From CAVYEM01 sp963767635 (lineage in GTDB: Bacteria; Vulcanimicrobiota; Vulcanimicrobiia; Vulcanimicrobiales; Vulcanimicrobiaceae), in contig CAVYEM010000003.1 of assembly GCA_963767635.1 (NCBI GenBank), positions 186,001-250,000 on the forward strand: a stretch of DNA of 64,000 nt, given 5' to 3'. Below are positions 43,815 to 52,980 of this stretch, piece after piece (position 1 is the first letter of the stretch; each line of letters opens with the position of its first letter). Both the position numbers and the translations under genes were made by a program. The notes beneath the pieces are model-generated. The model was given only the letters and a program-made list of their open reading frames with translations. It ran no database searches and had not been told where the DNA came from.

Positions 43815-44546
43815 GTGCACGAAAAAATAGGCGAGCATTTTACGTGGCACTGGCCCGGCTTGGGCGTGGTGCACTCCGACACGATCGTGACGACGTGGAT
43901 CGTCATGGTGATTTCGCTTGTCTTTTTCGCTTGGGTCGGCTCGAGCTACCGTTCGGCGCGCGTAAACAAACGTCAAACGATCATTGAAGGCGTCATCAAT
44001 TACATTGCGGATCTCGCGACGGGCGTGCTGGGCGAGCACGGCGAGCCGTACGTTCCGTTCTTCATCGCGCTGTTTATCTTCATCTTTTTGCTGAATCAGT
44101 TCGGCTTTTTGCCGCTCAAGGCGTTCAACACGCCGTTCGGCGGTTCTCCGACGGCCGATCTCAACACGACGGCGGCCTACGCCATCATGGTGTTCGTCAT
44201 GATTCAGGCCGCGGGCATTCGCAAGTACGGGCCCGGATTTTACAAACACCTCGCTAAACCGTTTTGGGTGCTCACGCCGATCAACCTTCTGGAAGAACTG
44301 GCGCGTCCCGCAACGCTCGCCGCCCGCTTGTTCTTCAACATTTTCGTGGGCGAGCTGCTCTTCATCATCATCGCGTCGATTATCACGGCAAAGGTGATGA
44401 TTGGGCCGGTCAATCTCTCGCTGGCCGTGACCGTCGTGCCGTTTTTCATTCAGTTTTTCAATTTCTTCGTCGGAACGGTGCAAGCGTTTTTGTTCACCCT
44501 TCTCGCAATCGTCTATCTCTCGCTGGCGGTTAGCGAAGAACACTAG
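43815..44546 (+). CDS. atpB: F-type ATP synthase subunit a
   Basis: The 243-residue protein has the hydrophobic segments of subunit a, with LLNQFGFLP, the essential arginine region LEELARPATLAARLFFNIFVGELL and a Gln/His-containing end FIQFFNFFVGTVQAFLFTLL. It forms the proton half-channels in the membrane. Start GTG at 43815, with GGAG upstream. First gene of the classic a-c-b-b'-delta-alpha-gamma-beta-epsilon order. Confidence 0.95.
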   Translation: MHEKIGEHFTWHWPGLGVVHSDTIVTTWIVMVISLVFFAWVGSSYRSARVNKRQTIIEGVINYIADLATGVLGEHGEPYVPFFIALFIFIFLLNQFGFLPLKAFNTPFGGSPTADLNTTAAYAIMVFVMIQAAGIRKYGPGFYKHLAKPFWVLTPINLLEELARPATLAARLFFNIFVGELLFIIIASIITAKVMIGPVNLSLAVTVVPFFIQFFNFFVGTVQAFLFTLLAIVYLSLAVSEEH

Positions 44547-44559
44547 GAAAGGTACCTTC

Positions 44560-44838
44560 TTGAGTCCTGAAGCGTTAGTTGCCGCGTTTACCCTGCTTGC
44601 GTTCGGCATCATCATCTCCGGCGTGGCGCTGGGTTCGGCCATCGGCGACGGAAACGTTGCGTCCAAGGCGGTCGAATCGATTGCGCGCCAGCCCGAAGCT
44701 CGTCCAAACATTTTAACGTTCATGTTCCTGGGCGTCGGCGTGCTGGAAGCCTTCCCCATTATCGCGCTCGGTTTGGCGTTCTACGTGCTGCTCGTCGTTG
44801 CCAACGTGCCAAAGCTGCTCACGGGCTTGCACCCGTAA
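44560..44838 (+). CDS. atpE: F-type ATP synthase subunit c
   Basis: The 92-residue hairpin protein has two membrane helices with the polar loop EARPNILTF. The ion-binding carboxylate is in GVLEAFPIIALGL on helix 2. The residues expected for Na+ binding (Gln on helix 1, Glu-Ser/Thr on helix 2) are not obvious, so a proton-driven ring is more likely. Start TTG 44560 with AGGAAAGG upstream. It forms the c-ring in the membrane. Confidence 0.95.
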   Translation: MSPEALVAAFTLLAFGIIISGVALGSAIGDGNVASKAVESIARQPEARPNILTFMFLGVGVLEAFPIIALGLAFYVLLVVANVPKLLTGLHP

Positions 44839-44856
44839 AGGGAACGCGCTCGCCGT

Positions 44857-45288
44857 ATGTTTCTCAAACTCGACGGAACGTTTGTCGTACAACTGATCAA
44901 CTTCGCGATTTTCTTCGCGCTGTTGAACGTCGTATTCATTCGTCCCGTCGGCAAAGCGATCGTCCAGCGCCGTCAATACATCAACAGCGTCACGAGCGAC
45001 TACGATCGCTATCAAGCGGAAGCGACGTCGCTGCGCACGCAAGCCGAAACGATTCGCGCCGCAGCGCGCCGCAGCGCACAGGCGCACCTATCCATGATGC
45101 GAGCACAAGCCTCGAACGAGTCGGCCGAGCTTGCCTCTGAATATAGCCGGCAAGTCACGCGCACCATCGAAGACGCCAATCGCACGGTGGCAGCAGAGAT
45201 GCAGACGGCGCGAGCTTCCGAGGCAAAAGTCGTGCGCGAACTGGCGAGCCTCATGGTGGAGCGTACCTTCGCGGAGGCCGCTTCGTGA
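44857..45288 (+). CDS. F-type ATP synthase subunit b (b-like, first copy)
   Basis: The 143-residue protein has one N-terminal membrane helix (FVVQLINFAIFFALLNVVFI) and then a long coiled-coil region (RRQYINSVTSDYDRYQ, ERTFAE). Together with the next gene it forms two different b-type stalk subunits, as in photosynthetic and some other bacteria (b and b'). Start ATG 44857. It overlaps the next gene by 4 bases. Confidence 0.85.
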   Translation: MFLKLDGTFVVQLINFAIFFALLNVVFIRPVGKAIVQRRQYINSVTSDYDRYQAEATSLRTQAETIRAAARRSAQAHLSMMRAQASNESAELASEYSRQVTRTIEDANRTVAAEMQTARASEAKVVRELASLMVERTFAEAAS

Positions 45289-45797
45289 ATTACGAGGCCG
45301 TTGCGCAATACAGTCAGGTCGCCTCCGCGGTGCTGTTCGTCGCGGCGATGGTTTGGATTTGGATAAAATTCATTCAGCCCGCCGTCGTCGCAGCGCAAGA
45401 AAACGCCAATGCGCAGCTCGCCCAAGCCGAGCGCCGTCGCGATGAGGCGAAGGCGGCATTGGGCGGTCTGCAAGGCGAGATTGCGAACGCCCAGCGCGAC
45501 GCGGCGGCGATTAAGGACCGCGTCGAGGCGCAGGCGCACTCCGAGCGCGACGCTATCGTGCGCGAAGCGCGCGAGGCCGGTGAACGGGCGCTTCACAATG
45601 CCGCGGGCGAACTGGCGCGCGCGCGTGCGGCTGCGCGCCAATTCCTGCGGGACGAACTGCTCGACAAAGCACTCGATTTGGCCCGTTCGCAGGCGGGCGC
45701 CCGCGTCGATCCCGCGATGAACGAACGCCTCGTCGGCTCGTTCCTTTCTTCATTGGAACGCGACGGCACGCGCGTAATTCAAGACGTGCGCGCATGA
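45285..45797 (+). CDS. atpF: F-type ATP synthase subunit b (second copy)
   Basis: The 170-residue protein has an N-terminal helix AVLFVAAMVWIWIKFIQPAVV and a long, alanine- and charge-rich coiled coil. It is the second b-type stalk subunit of the peripheral stalk that holds the catalytic head still. It overlaps atpH by four bases (ATGA), so translation is coupled to delta. Which copy is b and which b' cannot be settled here. Confidence 0.85.
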   Translation: MNYEAVAQYSQVASAVLFVAAMVWIWIKFIQPAVVAAQENANAQLAQAERRRDEAKAALGGLQGEIANAQRDAAAIKDRVEAQAHSERDAIVREAREAGERALHNAAGELARARAAARQFLRDELLDKALDLARSQAGARVDPAMNERLVGSFLSSLERDGTRVIQDVRA

Positions 45798-46339
45798 TGA
45801 TGAACGAAACGCTGGCGCGCCGGTATGCGCAGGCGGTGTTCCAGCTTGCAAACGAGCGCGGCGCCGTGCAGCGCGCCGGAAAAGATCTGCATACGCTGGC
45901 GGACGCGGTGTACGGCGAGCCCGCGGCCAAAGAGTTTTTCCTCTCGCCCATCATCGACCGCAAAGAAAAAATCCGCCTCTTCGCCGTCGCCCTGTCGGGA
46001 AAGGCCGACGAGATCGCGCTCAACACGCTGCTGCTGCTCGTTCGCAAGCGTCGTGAATCGCTGCTGCCGCAACTCGTTCGCCAATTCGACGCGCTCGCGC
46101 AGCAGGCGCGCGGCGCCGAACCGCTCCTCATAACGTCCGCAAGGGAGCTCTCCAAGGAAGAGCTTCGCAGCATGACGGCTAGACTGGAGCGCGTGTACGG
46201 AAAGACGTTCGAGGTGAAGCAGCGAGTCGATCCCAAACTGATCGGCGGCGTGCGGGTGACGATGGGCGACCAGCGGGTCGATGGTTCCATCGAAGGCCGC
46301 CTGCAGGAACTCTCGCGCACCCTGTTTGCAAAGAACTAA
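45794..46339 (+). CDS. atpH: F-type ATP synthase subunit delta
   Basis: The 181-residue protein has the delta-subunit form: NETLARRYAQAVFQLANERGAV at the start and a C-terminal VKQRVDPKLIGGVRVTMGDQRVDGSIEGRLQEL, typical of this subunit. It links the b stalk to the alpha-beta head. The next gene, atpA, follows after a 182-base leader with a duplicated motif. Confidence 0.93.
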   Translation: MMMNETLARRYAQAVFQLANERGAVQRAGKDLHTLADAVYGEPAAKEFFLSPIIDRKEKIRLFAVALSGKADEIALNTLLLLVRKRRESLLPQLVRQFDALAQQARGAEPLLITSARELSKEELRSMTARLERVYGKTFEVKQRVDPKLIGGVRVTMGDQRVDGSIEGRLQELSRTLFAKN

Positions 46340-46347
46340 GAAACCCG

Positions 46348-46367
46348 AAGTCTAGGACGGAGCGCCT
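46348..46367 (+). repeat. 20-base direct repeat, copy 1 (upstream of the small ORF)
   Basis: AAGTCTAGGACGGAGCGCCT occurs here and again at 46496-46515. It contains a GGACGGAG ribosome-binding site. Copy 1 is followed 7 bases later by the ATG of a 42-codon ORF. Confidence 0.8.
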
Positions 46368-46374
46368 CAATTAC

Positions 46375-46503
46375 ATGAAGACGCCAATCGGGCGCCCACG
46401 GGGAGGTCTGAATCAGATGAAAACCACGATGCGCCCAGCGGAAATGGGGGCCCCGTTTACGGGGGGCGTCGTTCGACAGACTCACGATAAACTCAAAGTC
46501 TAG
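46375..46503 (+). CDS. Possible leader peptide (42 residues) between atpH and atpA
   Basis: ATG at 46375 opens 42 codons rich in G, R, K, T and P, ending with TAG at 46501-46503 inside the second copy of the direct repeat. It has the same ribosome-binding site as atpA. Inside it a G/C-rich hairpin (CCCCG-TTTA-CGGGG, about 46451-46464) lies before the atpA site. It may be a leader that affects atpA translation, or just debris of a duplicated atpA start. No family recognised. Confidence 0.35.
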   Translation: MKTPIGRPRGGLNQMKTTMRPAEMGAPFTGGVVRQTHDKLKV

Positions 46504-46515
46504 GACGGAGCGCCT
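46496..46515 (+). repeat. 20-base direct repeat, copy 2 (ribosome-binding site of atpA)
   Basis: The identical 20-mer is followed by TTTTAA and the atpA ATG at 46522. The two copies are 148 bases apart, suggesting a local duplication of the atpA leader. Confidence 0.8.
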
Positions 46516-46521
46516 TTTAAA

Positions 46522-48022
46522 ATGATCAACGCAGACGAAATCGCCGGCATCCTCAAGCAGCAGATTGCCAATTTTACGACAGGCATTCAGGAAGACGAAA
46601 TCGGGACGGTGATAGAGGTCGGCGCCAATCTTGCCCGCGTGTATGGCTTGCAAGGCGTGCGCGCATCCGAACTCGTCGAGTTTCCGAACGGACTGCACGG
46701 CGTTGCGCTCAATTTGGAAGAGGACAACGTCGGCGTGGTGATCCTGGGCCCGGACGAGGACATCAAAGAAGGCGACAAAGTGCGGCGCACCGGGCGCATC
46801 GCGTCGGTTCCCGTGGGTGAAGCGCTGCTCGGCCGTGTAGTGGATCCGCTGGGCAATCCGGTCGACGGCAAAGGCGCAATCGAGACGCACCGCTACCGGA
46901 CGATTGAAAACGTCGCTCCATCGGTCGTACAACGTCAGCCGGTGAAGCAGCCGCTCTTCACGGGCATTCGTGCGATCGATGCGTTGATTCCAATCGGCAA
47001 GGGACAGCGCGAGCTCATCATCGGCGACCGAAGCACCGGAAAGACGGCCATTGCGATCGACACAATCATCAATCAGAAGGCCAAGAACGTCTTCTGCGTA
47101 TACGTCGCGATCGGTCAGAAGAATTCGACGGTGGCCGCGTTGGCGCAGACGCTCGAGCAAAAAGGCGCGATGGAATACACGACCATCGTTGCATGCGGTC
47201 CATCCGACGCCACCGCGCTGCGCTGGATCGCTCCTTTCGCCGGATGCGCGATGGGCGAGGAATTGATGTACGCCGGCAAAGACGTGCTGATCATCTACGA
47301 CGATCTCACCAAGCACGCGCAGTCGTATCGAGAGATGGCACTGCTGCTTCGCCGGCCGCCGGGTCGCGAAGCGTATCCGGGCGACGTCTTCTTTCTGCAC
47401 TCGCGTTTGCTCGAACGCGCTGCCAAACTCTCCGACGATCTGGGCGGCGGCTCGCTCACAGCGCTGCCCATCATCGAAACGCAGGCCGGCGACTTCTCCG
47501 CGTACATCCCGACCAACGTCATCTCGATTACCGACGGACAGATTTATCTTACACCGCAGCTGTTTTTCCAAGGCATCCGCCCGGCCGTCGACGTCGGGCT
47601 TTCCGTGTCGCGCGTCGGCGGCTCCGCGCAGACCAAAGCCATGAAGAGCGTCGCCGGTCAGCTCAAGCTGCGAGCTTGCGCAATACCGCGATCTCGCCGC
47701 GTTTGCGAAGCTTGCGAGCGATCTGGACAAGGCCACGCAAAATCAGCTCATGCGGGGTGAGAAGCTGACGGAGCTGCTCAAGCAACCGCAGTACCAGCCG
47801 ATGTCCAACGAAGATCAGGTCGCAGTCATCTACGGCGCGACCAAGGGTTTTGTCAACGACATCGAGACCTCGCGGTTGCAGAACTGGCTGCGCGGCTTCG
47901 TCTCGTTTTTACACGAAAAGCAGAGCGAGGTTCCGCAAGCCATTGCTTCCAGCGGTCAAATCTCCGATGAAACCAAGCAGAAGCTGGACGCCGCGCTCAC
48001 AGAGTTCAACAAGAGCTTCTAA
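46522..48022 (+). CDS. atpA: F-type ATP synthase subunit alpha, one-base frame break
   Basis: The protein has the alpha-subunit features: Walker A GDRSTGKTAIAIDTI, the QKNSTVAALAQTLE region, VGLSVSRVGGSAQTKAMK and a C-terminal domain. The first reading frame runs past 47670 and becomes unrelated. One surplus base (C at 47671, between CTG and GAGCTT) shifts it; removing it joins LKL to ELAQYRDLAAFAKLASDLD and the rest to 48022. The span of 1501 bases equals 500 codons plus one. With no other alpha gene in the operon, this is almost surely an error of the sequence rather than gene loss. Confidence 0.9.
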
Positions 48023-48025
48023 CCT

Positions 48026-48889
48026 ATGCCTTCGGTCAGAGACCTGCGCGACAGAATACGGTCGCTCAAGAACACCCAACAAATCACCAAGGCGATGAAA
48101 CAGGTCGCCGCGGCGAAGATTCGCCGCGCCGAGGTCGCGCGCAGGCAGGCGCGCCCCTATGCCGACACGCTCTCGGAGATGCTGCGGGATTTGATGGCGA
48201 GCGCCGGTAAGGTGGATCATCCTTTCATGAACGAAGGCGCGGCCGGAGCGCCTTCCGGCGTCATCCTGATGACTGCGGACAAAGGTCTTGCGGGCGCATT
48301 CAACTCAAACGTGATTCGCGCCGGCGAGCTTTATCGGCGCGAGTATCCCGACGCGCGGTTCTACGCGGTAGGCATCAAAGCGCGCAACGCCGTTCGGCGC
48401 TTTGGGCAAGGCAACGGACCCAGCTGGCAGCTGAACGCGCCGTCGAAGCTCGATGCAGCGCGCGACGTAGCCAACCGCGTGACGGATGATTTCGTTGCCG
48501 GAAATATCCGCGACATCACGCTGGTCGCCGCAAAATTCGTTTCGATGATTTCGCAGCGTCCCGAAGTACGGCGACTGGTTCCGATCCCGCGCTTCAACGA
48601 AGGGCGGCGCGATGACTCGGGCTCGAAGGGCGCGGTCGAGTTTGCGCCTTCGGCCGAAGCGGTGCTCTCACGCCTGCTGCCCAAATATCTAGAGTTTACG
48701 ATTTTTTCCGCAATGCTCGAAACCGACGCGGCGTTCTTCGCCGCGCAGCTGCTTGCCATGAACAACGCCACGGAAAACGCAGGCAAGCTCATCGACGAAT
48801 TGACGATCGCGATGAACAATGCGCGCCAAGCGGCAATTACGAAAGAACTGTTAGAGATCGTAGGAGGCGCGGAGGCGTTGGCCGGATGA
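48026..48889 (+). CDS. atpG: F-type ATP synthase subunit gamma
   Basis: The 287-residue protein starts MPSVRDLRDRIRSLKNTQQITKAMKQVAAAKIRRAE and ends with LSMxxA-like FSAMLETDAAFFAAQLLAMNNATENAGKLIDELTIAMNNARQAAITKELLEIVGGAEAL, the two long helices of the central shaft. It couples the c-ring to the catalytic head. Starts 4 bases after the atpA stop. The 94-base gap to atpD shows a tandem AGATTGCTA repeat (48947 and 48958) but no clear signal. Confidence 0.95.
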   Translation: MPSVRDLRDRIRSLKNTQQITKAMKQVAAAKIRRAEVARRQARPYADTLSEMLRDLMASAGKVDHPFMNEGAAGAPSGVILMTADKGLAGAFNSNVIRAGELYRREYPDARFYAVGIKARNAVRRFGQGNGPSWQLNAPSKLDAARDVANRVTDDFVAGNIRDITLVAAKFVSMISQRPEVRRLVPIPRFNEGRRDDSGSKGAVEFAPSAEAVLSRLLPKYLEFTIFSAMLETDAAFFAAQLLAMNNATENAGKLIDELTIAMNNARQAAITKELLEIVGGAEALAG

Positions 48890-48983
48890 GCGTGCGCACG
48901 CGCCAGCTCGTGTGTGTTTAGTTCGCGACGAGACGCATTGTCGAGAAGATTGCTAGTAGATTGCTATAGGAAAGTTGAAATAT

Positions 48984-50474
48984 ATGGCTGCCACAGGTAA
49001 AGTCGTACAAGTGCTCGGCAACGTCGTGGACGTCGAGTTCTCGCCCGAAACGCTTCCCGGAATCAACGACGCGCTCATGGTGCGCGTGAACGACGATCGT
49101 GCCGGCGGTGGTTTGGCGCAAGCCTCGAACGGCGCGCCGCCTGCGCAAACAGGCGTGGAGCTGGGCGGCACCGCAATGCAGGCGCGCGATCTCGTGCTGG
49201 AAGTGCAAGACGAATTGGGCAACAACCAAGTGCGCTGCCTGGCCATGGGATCCACGGACGGTCTAATGCGCGGCGCGAGCGTCGCCTCCACCGGCGCCCC
49301 GATTCAAGTCCCCGTCGGCGAAGGCACACTCGGCCGCATTTTCAACGTGCTCGGCAAAGCCATCGACACCAACGAACCGGTGAAAGCCGCGGCGTACTGG
49401 CCCATTCACCGTCCCTCGCCGAATTTTCAAGCGCAGGATCCAACGCCGAAAATTTTTGAAACCGGCATCAAAGTGATCGACCTGATGGCGCCGTACACGC
49501 GCGGCGGCAAGGTCGGGCTTTTCGGCGGCGCCGGCGTCGGCAAGACCGTGCTCATCCAGGAGCTGATTCGCAACATCGCTTACGTGCACAAAGGCTTTTC
49601 CGTGTTCACCGGCGTGGGCGAGCGCACGCGCGAAGGCAACGACCTGTGGCTCGAGATGAAAGAGTCGGGAGTTTTGGCCAACACGACCCTGGTGTTCGGC
49701 CAAATGGACGAACCGCCGGGCGTGCGTTTTCGCATCGCGCAGACCGGCGTAACGATGGCCGAGTATTTCCGCGACGAGCTGGGCTCCGACGTGCTGCTGT
49801 TCATGGACAACATTTTCCGCTATCTGCAGGCGGGATCCGAAGTCTCCGCGCTGATGGGACGCATGCCGTCTGCGGTCGGCTACCAGCCGACGCTCGCCAC
49901 CGACATGGGGACGCTGGAAGAACGCATCACCTCCACGCACAAAGGCTCGATCACGTCGGTGCAAGCGGTCTATGTCCCCGCCGACGACTACACCGATCCG
50001 GCGGTCGCAGTGACGTTCGCGCATTTGGACGCCACTACGGCGCTCTCGCGTCCAATTTCAGAACTCGGCATTTATCCTGCGGTCGATCCCCTGGCGTCCA
50101 GTTCCCGGATTCTCGATCCGCAGATCGTGGGCGAAGATCACTACCGCGTTGCCCGGGGCGTTCAGGAAACGCTGCAGCGTTACAAAGATTTGCAAGACAT
50201 TATCGCCATCCTAGGCGTAGAGGAGTTGTCGGAAGAGGACAAGATCGTCGTCGCGCGCGCGCGCCGCATGCAGCGCATGTTCTCGCAGCCCTTCTTCGTC
50301 GCCGAACAGTTCACGGGCGCGCCCGGCAAGTACGTGAAGCTCAGCGAGACGATTATCGCGTTCGCCGAAATCCTCGAGGGCAAAGTCGACGAATTGCCGG
50401 AGCAGGCGTTCTTCTATGCCGGCGGGATCGACGACGTGAAGGCGGCGGCGGAGCGTTTGGGCGCCGCAGTATGA
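48984..50474 (+). CDS. atpD: F-type ATP synthase subunit beta with an N-terminal domain insertion
   Basis: The protein has Walker A GGAGVGKTVL, the catalytic GERTREGNDL, DNIFRYLQAGSEVSALMGRMPSAVGYQPTL and PADDYTDPAVAVTFAHLDATT. Compared with usual beta chains an extra ~24 residues (RAGGGLAQASNGAPPAQTG..., about 35-60) lie between the first strands of the beta-barrel domain. Start ATG 48984 is preferred to the TTG at 48975 because the AGGAAAG is ten bases before it. It performs ATP synthesis in the F1 head. Confidence 0.95.
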   Translation: MAATGKVVQVLGNVVDVEFSPETLPGINDALMVRVNDDRAGGGLAQASNGAPPAQTGVELGGTAMQARDLVLEVQDELGNNQVRCLAMGSTDGLMRGASVASTGAPIQVPVGEGTLGRIFNVLGKAIDTNEPVKAAAYWPIHRPSPNFQAQDPTPKIFETGIKVIDLMAPYTRGGKVGLFGGAGVGKTVLIQELIRNIAYVHKGFSVFTGVGERTREGNDLWLEMKESGVLANTTLVFGQMDEPPGVRFRIAQTGVTMAEYFRDELGSDVLLFMDNIFRYLQAGSEVSALMGRMPSAVGYQPTLATDMGTLEERITSTHKGSITSVQAVYVPADDYTDPAVAVTFAHLDATTALSRPISELGIYPAVDPLASSSRILDPQIVGEDHYRVARGVQETLQRYKDLQDIIAILGVEELSEEDKIVVARARRMQRMFSQPFFVAEQFTGAPGKYVKLSETIIAFAEILEGKVDELPEQAFFYAGGIDDVKAAAERLGAAV

Positions 50475-50582
50475 CGTTGCAGTGTCTATCTTCGGCGCGC
50501 ACGGGAGGAATGCAATGAGCACTGGCTGTACGGCGCCACGGCTAGGGGGCCGCAAAGGCGTGGCGCAGGCTAGGCCACTAAA

Positions 50583-50996
50583 ATGCAAACCATTCCGTTC
50601 AAGCTCATCACCCCCACGAAGGTCGTCTTTGAAGGCGACGCTGAACTTGTCATCGCCGTTACGACCGAGGGTGAAGAGGGCGTGCTCGCGCACCACGCGC
50701 CGTTCTTGAGCGCGCTCAAGCCGGGAGTGCTGCGTGCGAACATCGTTGAAAGCGGTGCGGCGCGGCGTTTGGAATTGGCCACGAGCGAAGGTTTCATGCA
50801 AGCGCTTCCGGATCGCATTACGGTCTTGGTCGACGAGGCGCTGACGTTTGAAGAAATCGACGTCGCGCAAGCGCGCACCGAGCTGTCGATGGCGAGCGAG
50901 CGGCAAAAGGCGGCTGGGCAGCCGCACCTGTACGCGCGCGAACAAGCGATCGTCGATTTTGCCAACGCGAAACTTCGGCTAACCGGACACCACTAA
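50583..50996 (+). CDS. atpC: F-type ATP synthase subunit epsilon
   Basis: The 137-residue protein has the beta-sandwich N-terminal domain (FKLITPTKVVFEGDAELVIAVTTEGEEGVLAHHAPFLSALKPGVLRA) and a C-terminal helical hairpin from about residue 88. It regulates the motor. The 108-base gap after atpD contains a stretch GCGCAGGCTAGGCC that also occurs before mreB (about 52945). Confidence 0.93.
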   Translation: MQTIPFKLITPTKVVFEGDAELVIAVTTEGEEGVLAHHAPFLSALKPGVLRANIVESGAARRLELATSEGFMQALPDRITVLVDEALTFEEIDVAQARTELSMASERQKAAGQPHLYAREQAIVDFANAKLRLTGHH

Positions 50997-51018
50997 GCGC
51001 CTGGCGAAACAGCCTTCC

Positions 51019-51513
51019 GTGCGACGCGCGACCGGCTGGAGTGTGCTGGCCATAACGGCCTTGGAGTTGCTGGCTCTAACCCTCTTTTCTCGACTTTTCC
51101 CGAGCGGCTCGCTGCGACCGGCGCGAGCCGGCTCGCGCAGGGACGCAGTTAGCGGGTATGGTGCGCCCCAGCCGGCGCCTCCGCGGGCCTCCGCGCCGCT
51201 GGAATTTCTGATGGAGATCGTTGACGAGCGAGCGTGCTACTATCGCGCGTTCGATCAGCAGGGTCAGGTGCTGACCGGCTTCTATTCGGACGGGCGTGTG
51301 CGTGTAGCCGATTCCGAACATCGCTTGGCCGGCATCGTCGAGGGAGGCCGCGCGCACCTGCTCGATGTTTCGAACGATACGTGGAGCGAATTATTCGTCC
51401 GCGAGACGCCTGCCGGCGCGCTTCAGCTTGAGATGCGAGACGGCCCATACGAGGGGCGCATTCTCGCGTGTGAGCCGCTGGGCGGCCTTGCTGGGGCCCA
51501 GGACAACCCGTGA
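51019..51513 (+). CDS. Unknown membrane-anchored protein
   Basis: The 164-residue protein starts with one hydrophobic helix (WSVLAITALELLALTLFSRLF) and a proline/alanine-rich linker, then a soluble domain of about 100 residues (LEFLMEIVDERACYYRAFDQQGQVLTGFYSDGRV...). GTG 51019 is the start; its stop overlaps murA by 4 bases. No family recognised. In the place of YwmB in Bacillus, but without clear similarity to it. Confidence 0.55.
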   Translation: MRRATGWSVLAITALELLALTLFSRLFPSGSLRPARAGSRRDAVSGYGAPQPAPPRASAPLEFLMEIVDERACYYRAFDQQGQVLTGFYSDGRVRVADSEHRLAGIVEGGRAHLLDVSNDTWSELFVRETPAGALQLEMRDGPYEGRILACEPLGGLAGAQDNP

Positions 51514-52877
51514 CGACGCTCGATCGATTGGAAACCACGTTACGCGTTCGCGGCGGATCGCCGCTGGAGGGCAGCGTTCGAACGCAAGGCGCCAAGAACG
51601 CTGCGTTGCCGATCATGGCGGCCTCGCTGCTCGCCAAAGGCAAAGTCACGTTGCACCGCGTGCCGCGCATCACGGACGTGTCGGTCATGTGGTCGTTGTT
51701 GGAAGCGTTAGGCGCACGCCTGCGCCAAGAAGCGGACGATGCGGTAACGATCGATACCAGCAACGTGGCCTCGCATCGCGCACCCTATACACTCGTGCGC
51801 AAGCTCAACGCAAGTTTCGACATCGTGGGCCCGCTGCTCGGCAGATTTGGTCGCGCCGAGGTGCCGCTGCCCGGCGGCTGCGTGCTCGGAACGCGCGCGA
51901 CCGATATGCACGAGCACGCGTTTTTGGCGCTCGGCTGCGAAGTCAAGAATGCCCACGGGTATCTGATCGCCACCGCGAAGCGCAAGCGCTTGAACGGCGC
52001 GTCGATCGAGTTTCGCATGCCCAGCGTGGGCGCGACAAAGAACGCGATGCTGGCGGCGGTTCTTGCCGAAGGTACGACGACGCTTCGAAACGTTGCGATG
52101 GAGCCCGAAGTCGTGGATTTGGCCGACTTTCTCGTCGCGATGGGCGCGCGCATCGGCGGCGCCGGATCGGATACCATCGTCGTCGACGGCGTAAGCGAAT
52201 TGCAAGGCGTCGAGTATACGATCATTCCCGATCGCATCGTAGCGGGCACGCTGATGCTCAGCGGCGCAGCTACGCGGGGGGACGTCACAGTGGCAACATG
52301 CGATCCGCAGCATCTCCAAGCGCTCGTTCTCAAACTGCAGGAATGCGGTGCGGTGGTCACCGTCGGCCAAGACTGGGTCAGAGTGCAAGCCGCCGGCATA
52401 ACCGGCGGCACCGATATTTTGACGGCTCCCTATCCCGGCTTCCCGACGGATCTGCAGCCGCAGATGGTTTCGTTTTTGTGTACAGCGCCCGGCAACAGCG
52501 TCGTGGAGGAGTCGATCTTCAACGCCCGTTTCTCGTACGTCAACGAACTGGCGCGCATGGGCGCCGACGTGCGCGTGTCGATGGAAAGCAACACCGCAAT
52601 CGTCAAAGGCGGCGCGCCTCTATCAGGCGCGCCTGTCGAAGCTCCGGACATTCGCGCCGGCGCGGCTTTGGTCGTGGCGGGCCTTGCGGCGCAAGGCGAA
52701 ACCGAAATCATCGGCTTGGAATACATCGATCGCGGCCACGAGCGCTTGGAAGAAATGCTTTCGACGTTGGGCGGCCAAGTGCAGCGGGCCAGCGGAATCA
52801 CGCCGTTGGTGGAACCCAACGGAGTTTTTGAAACGAGCGCGTATCCTACGACGCGTGCGCGGCAAAGCTCTCAATGA
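51510..52877 (+). CDS. murA: UDP-N-acetylglucosamine 1-carboxyvinyltransferase
   Basis: The 455-residue protein has the MurA pattern: LEGSVRTQGAKNAALPIMAASLL, RAEVPLPGGCVLGTRATDMHEHAF with the reactive Cys, and PGFPTDLQPQMVSF. It performs the first committed step of peptidoglycan synthesis. GTG 51510 is the start. It is followed after 103 bases by mreB; the order atp-murA-mreB resembles Firmicutes. The C-terminal tail (FETSAYPTTRARQSSQ) is a little longer than usual. Confidence 0.95.
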   Translation: MTTLDRLETTLRVRGGSPLEGSVRTQGAKNAALPIMAASLLAKGKVTLHRVPRITDVSVMWSLLEALGARLRQEADDAVTIDTSNVASHRAPYTLVRKLNASFDIVGPLLGRFGRAEVPLPGGCVLGTRATDMHEHAFLALGCEVKNAHGYLIATAKRKRLNGASIEFRMPSVGATKNAMLAAVLAEGTTTLRNVAMEPEVVDLADFLVAMGARIGGAGSDTIVVDGVSELQGVEYTIIPDRIVAGTLMLSGAATRGDVTVATCDPQHLQALVLKLQECGAVVTVGQDWVRVQAAGITGGTDILTAPYPGFPTDLQPQMVSFLCTAPGNSVVEESIFNARFSYVNELARMGADVRVSMESNTAIVKGGAPLSGAPVEAPDIRAGAALVVAGLAAQGETEIIGLEYIDRGHERLEEMLSTLGGQVQRASGITPLVEPNGVFETSAYPTTRARQSSQ

Positions 52878-52980
52878 ACGCGCGCGTTGGCGTGCGTTCA
52901 TTTGGGGTCACCCTTTTGCCGGGGCTGGAGGGCAGGTTGGGGGGCGCGCAGGCTAGGCCGAAGCGCCTTATAGACTGGAG

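Noticed and set aside
48890..48983. A promoter in front of atpD (TATAGG near 48965)
   Set aside because: No matching -35 box and too close to the start; only a short AGATTGCTA tandem repeat is clear.
50520..52960. GCGCAGGCTAGGCC before atpC and before mreB as a regulatory repeat
   Set aside because: Only 14 bases match and the surroundings differ; chance cannot be excluded.
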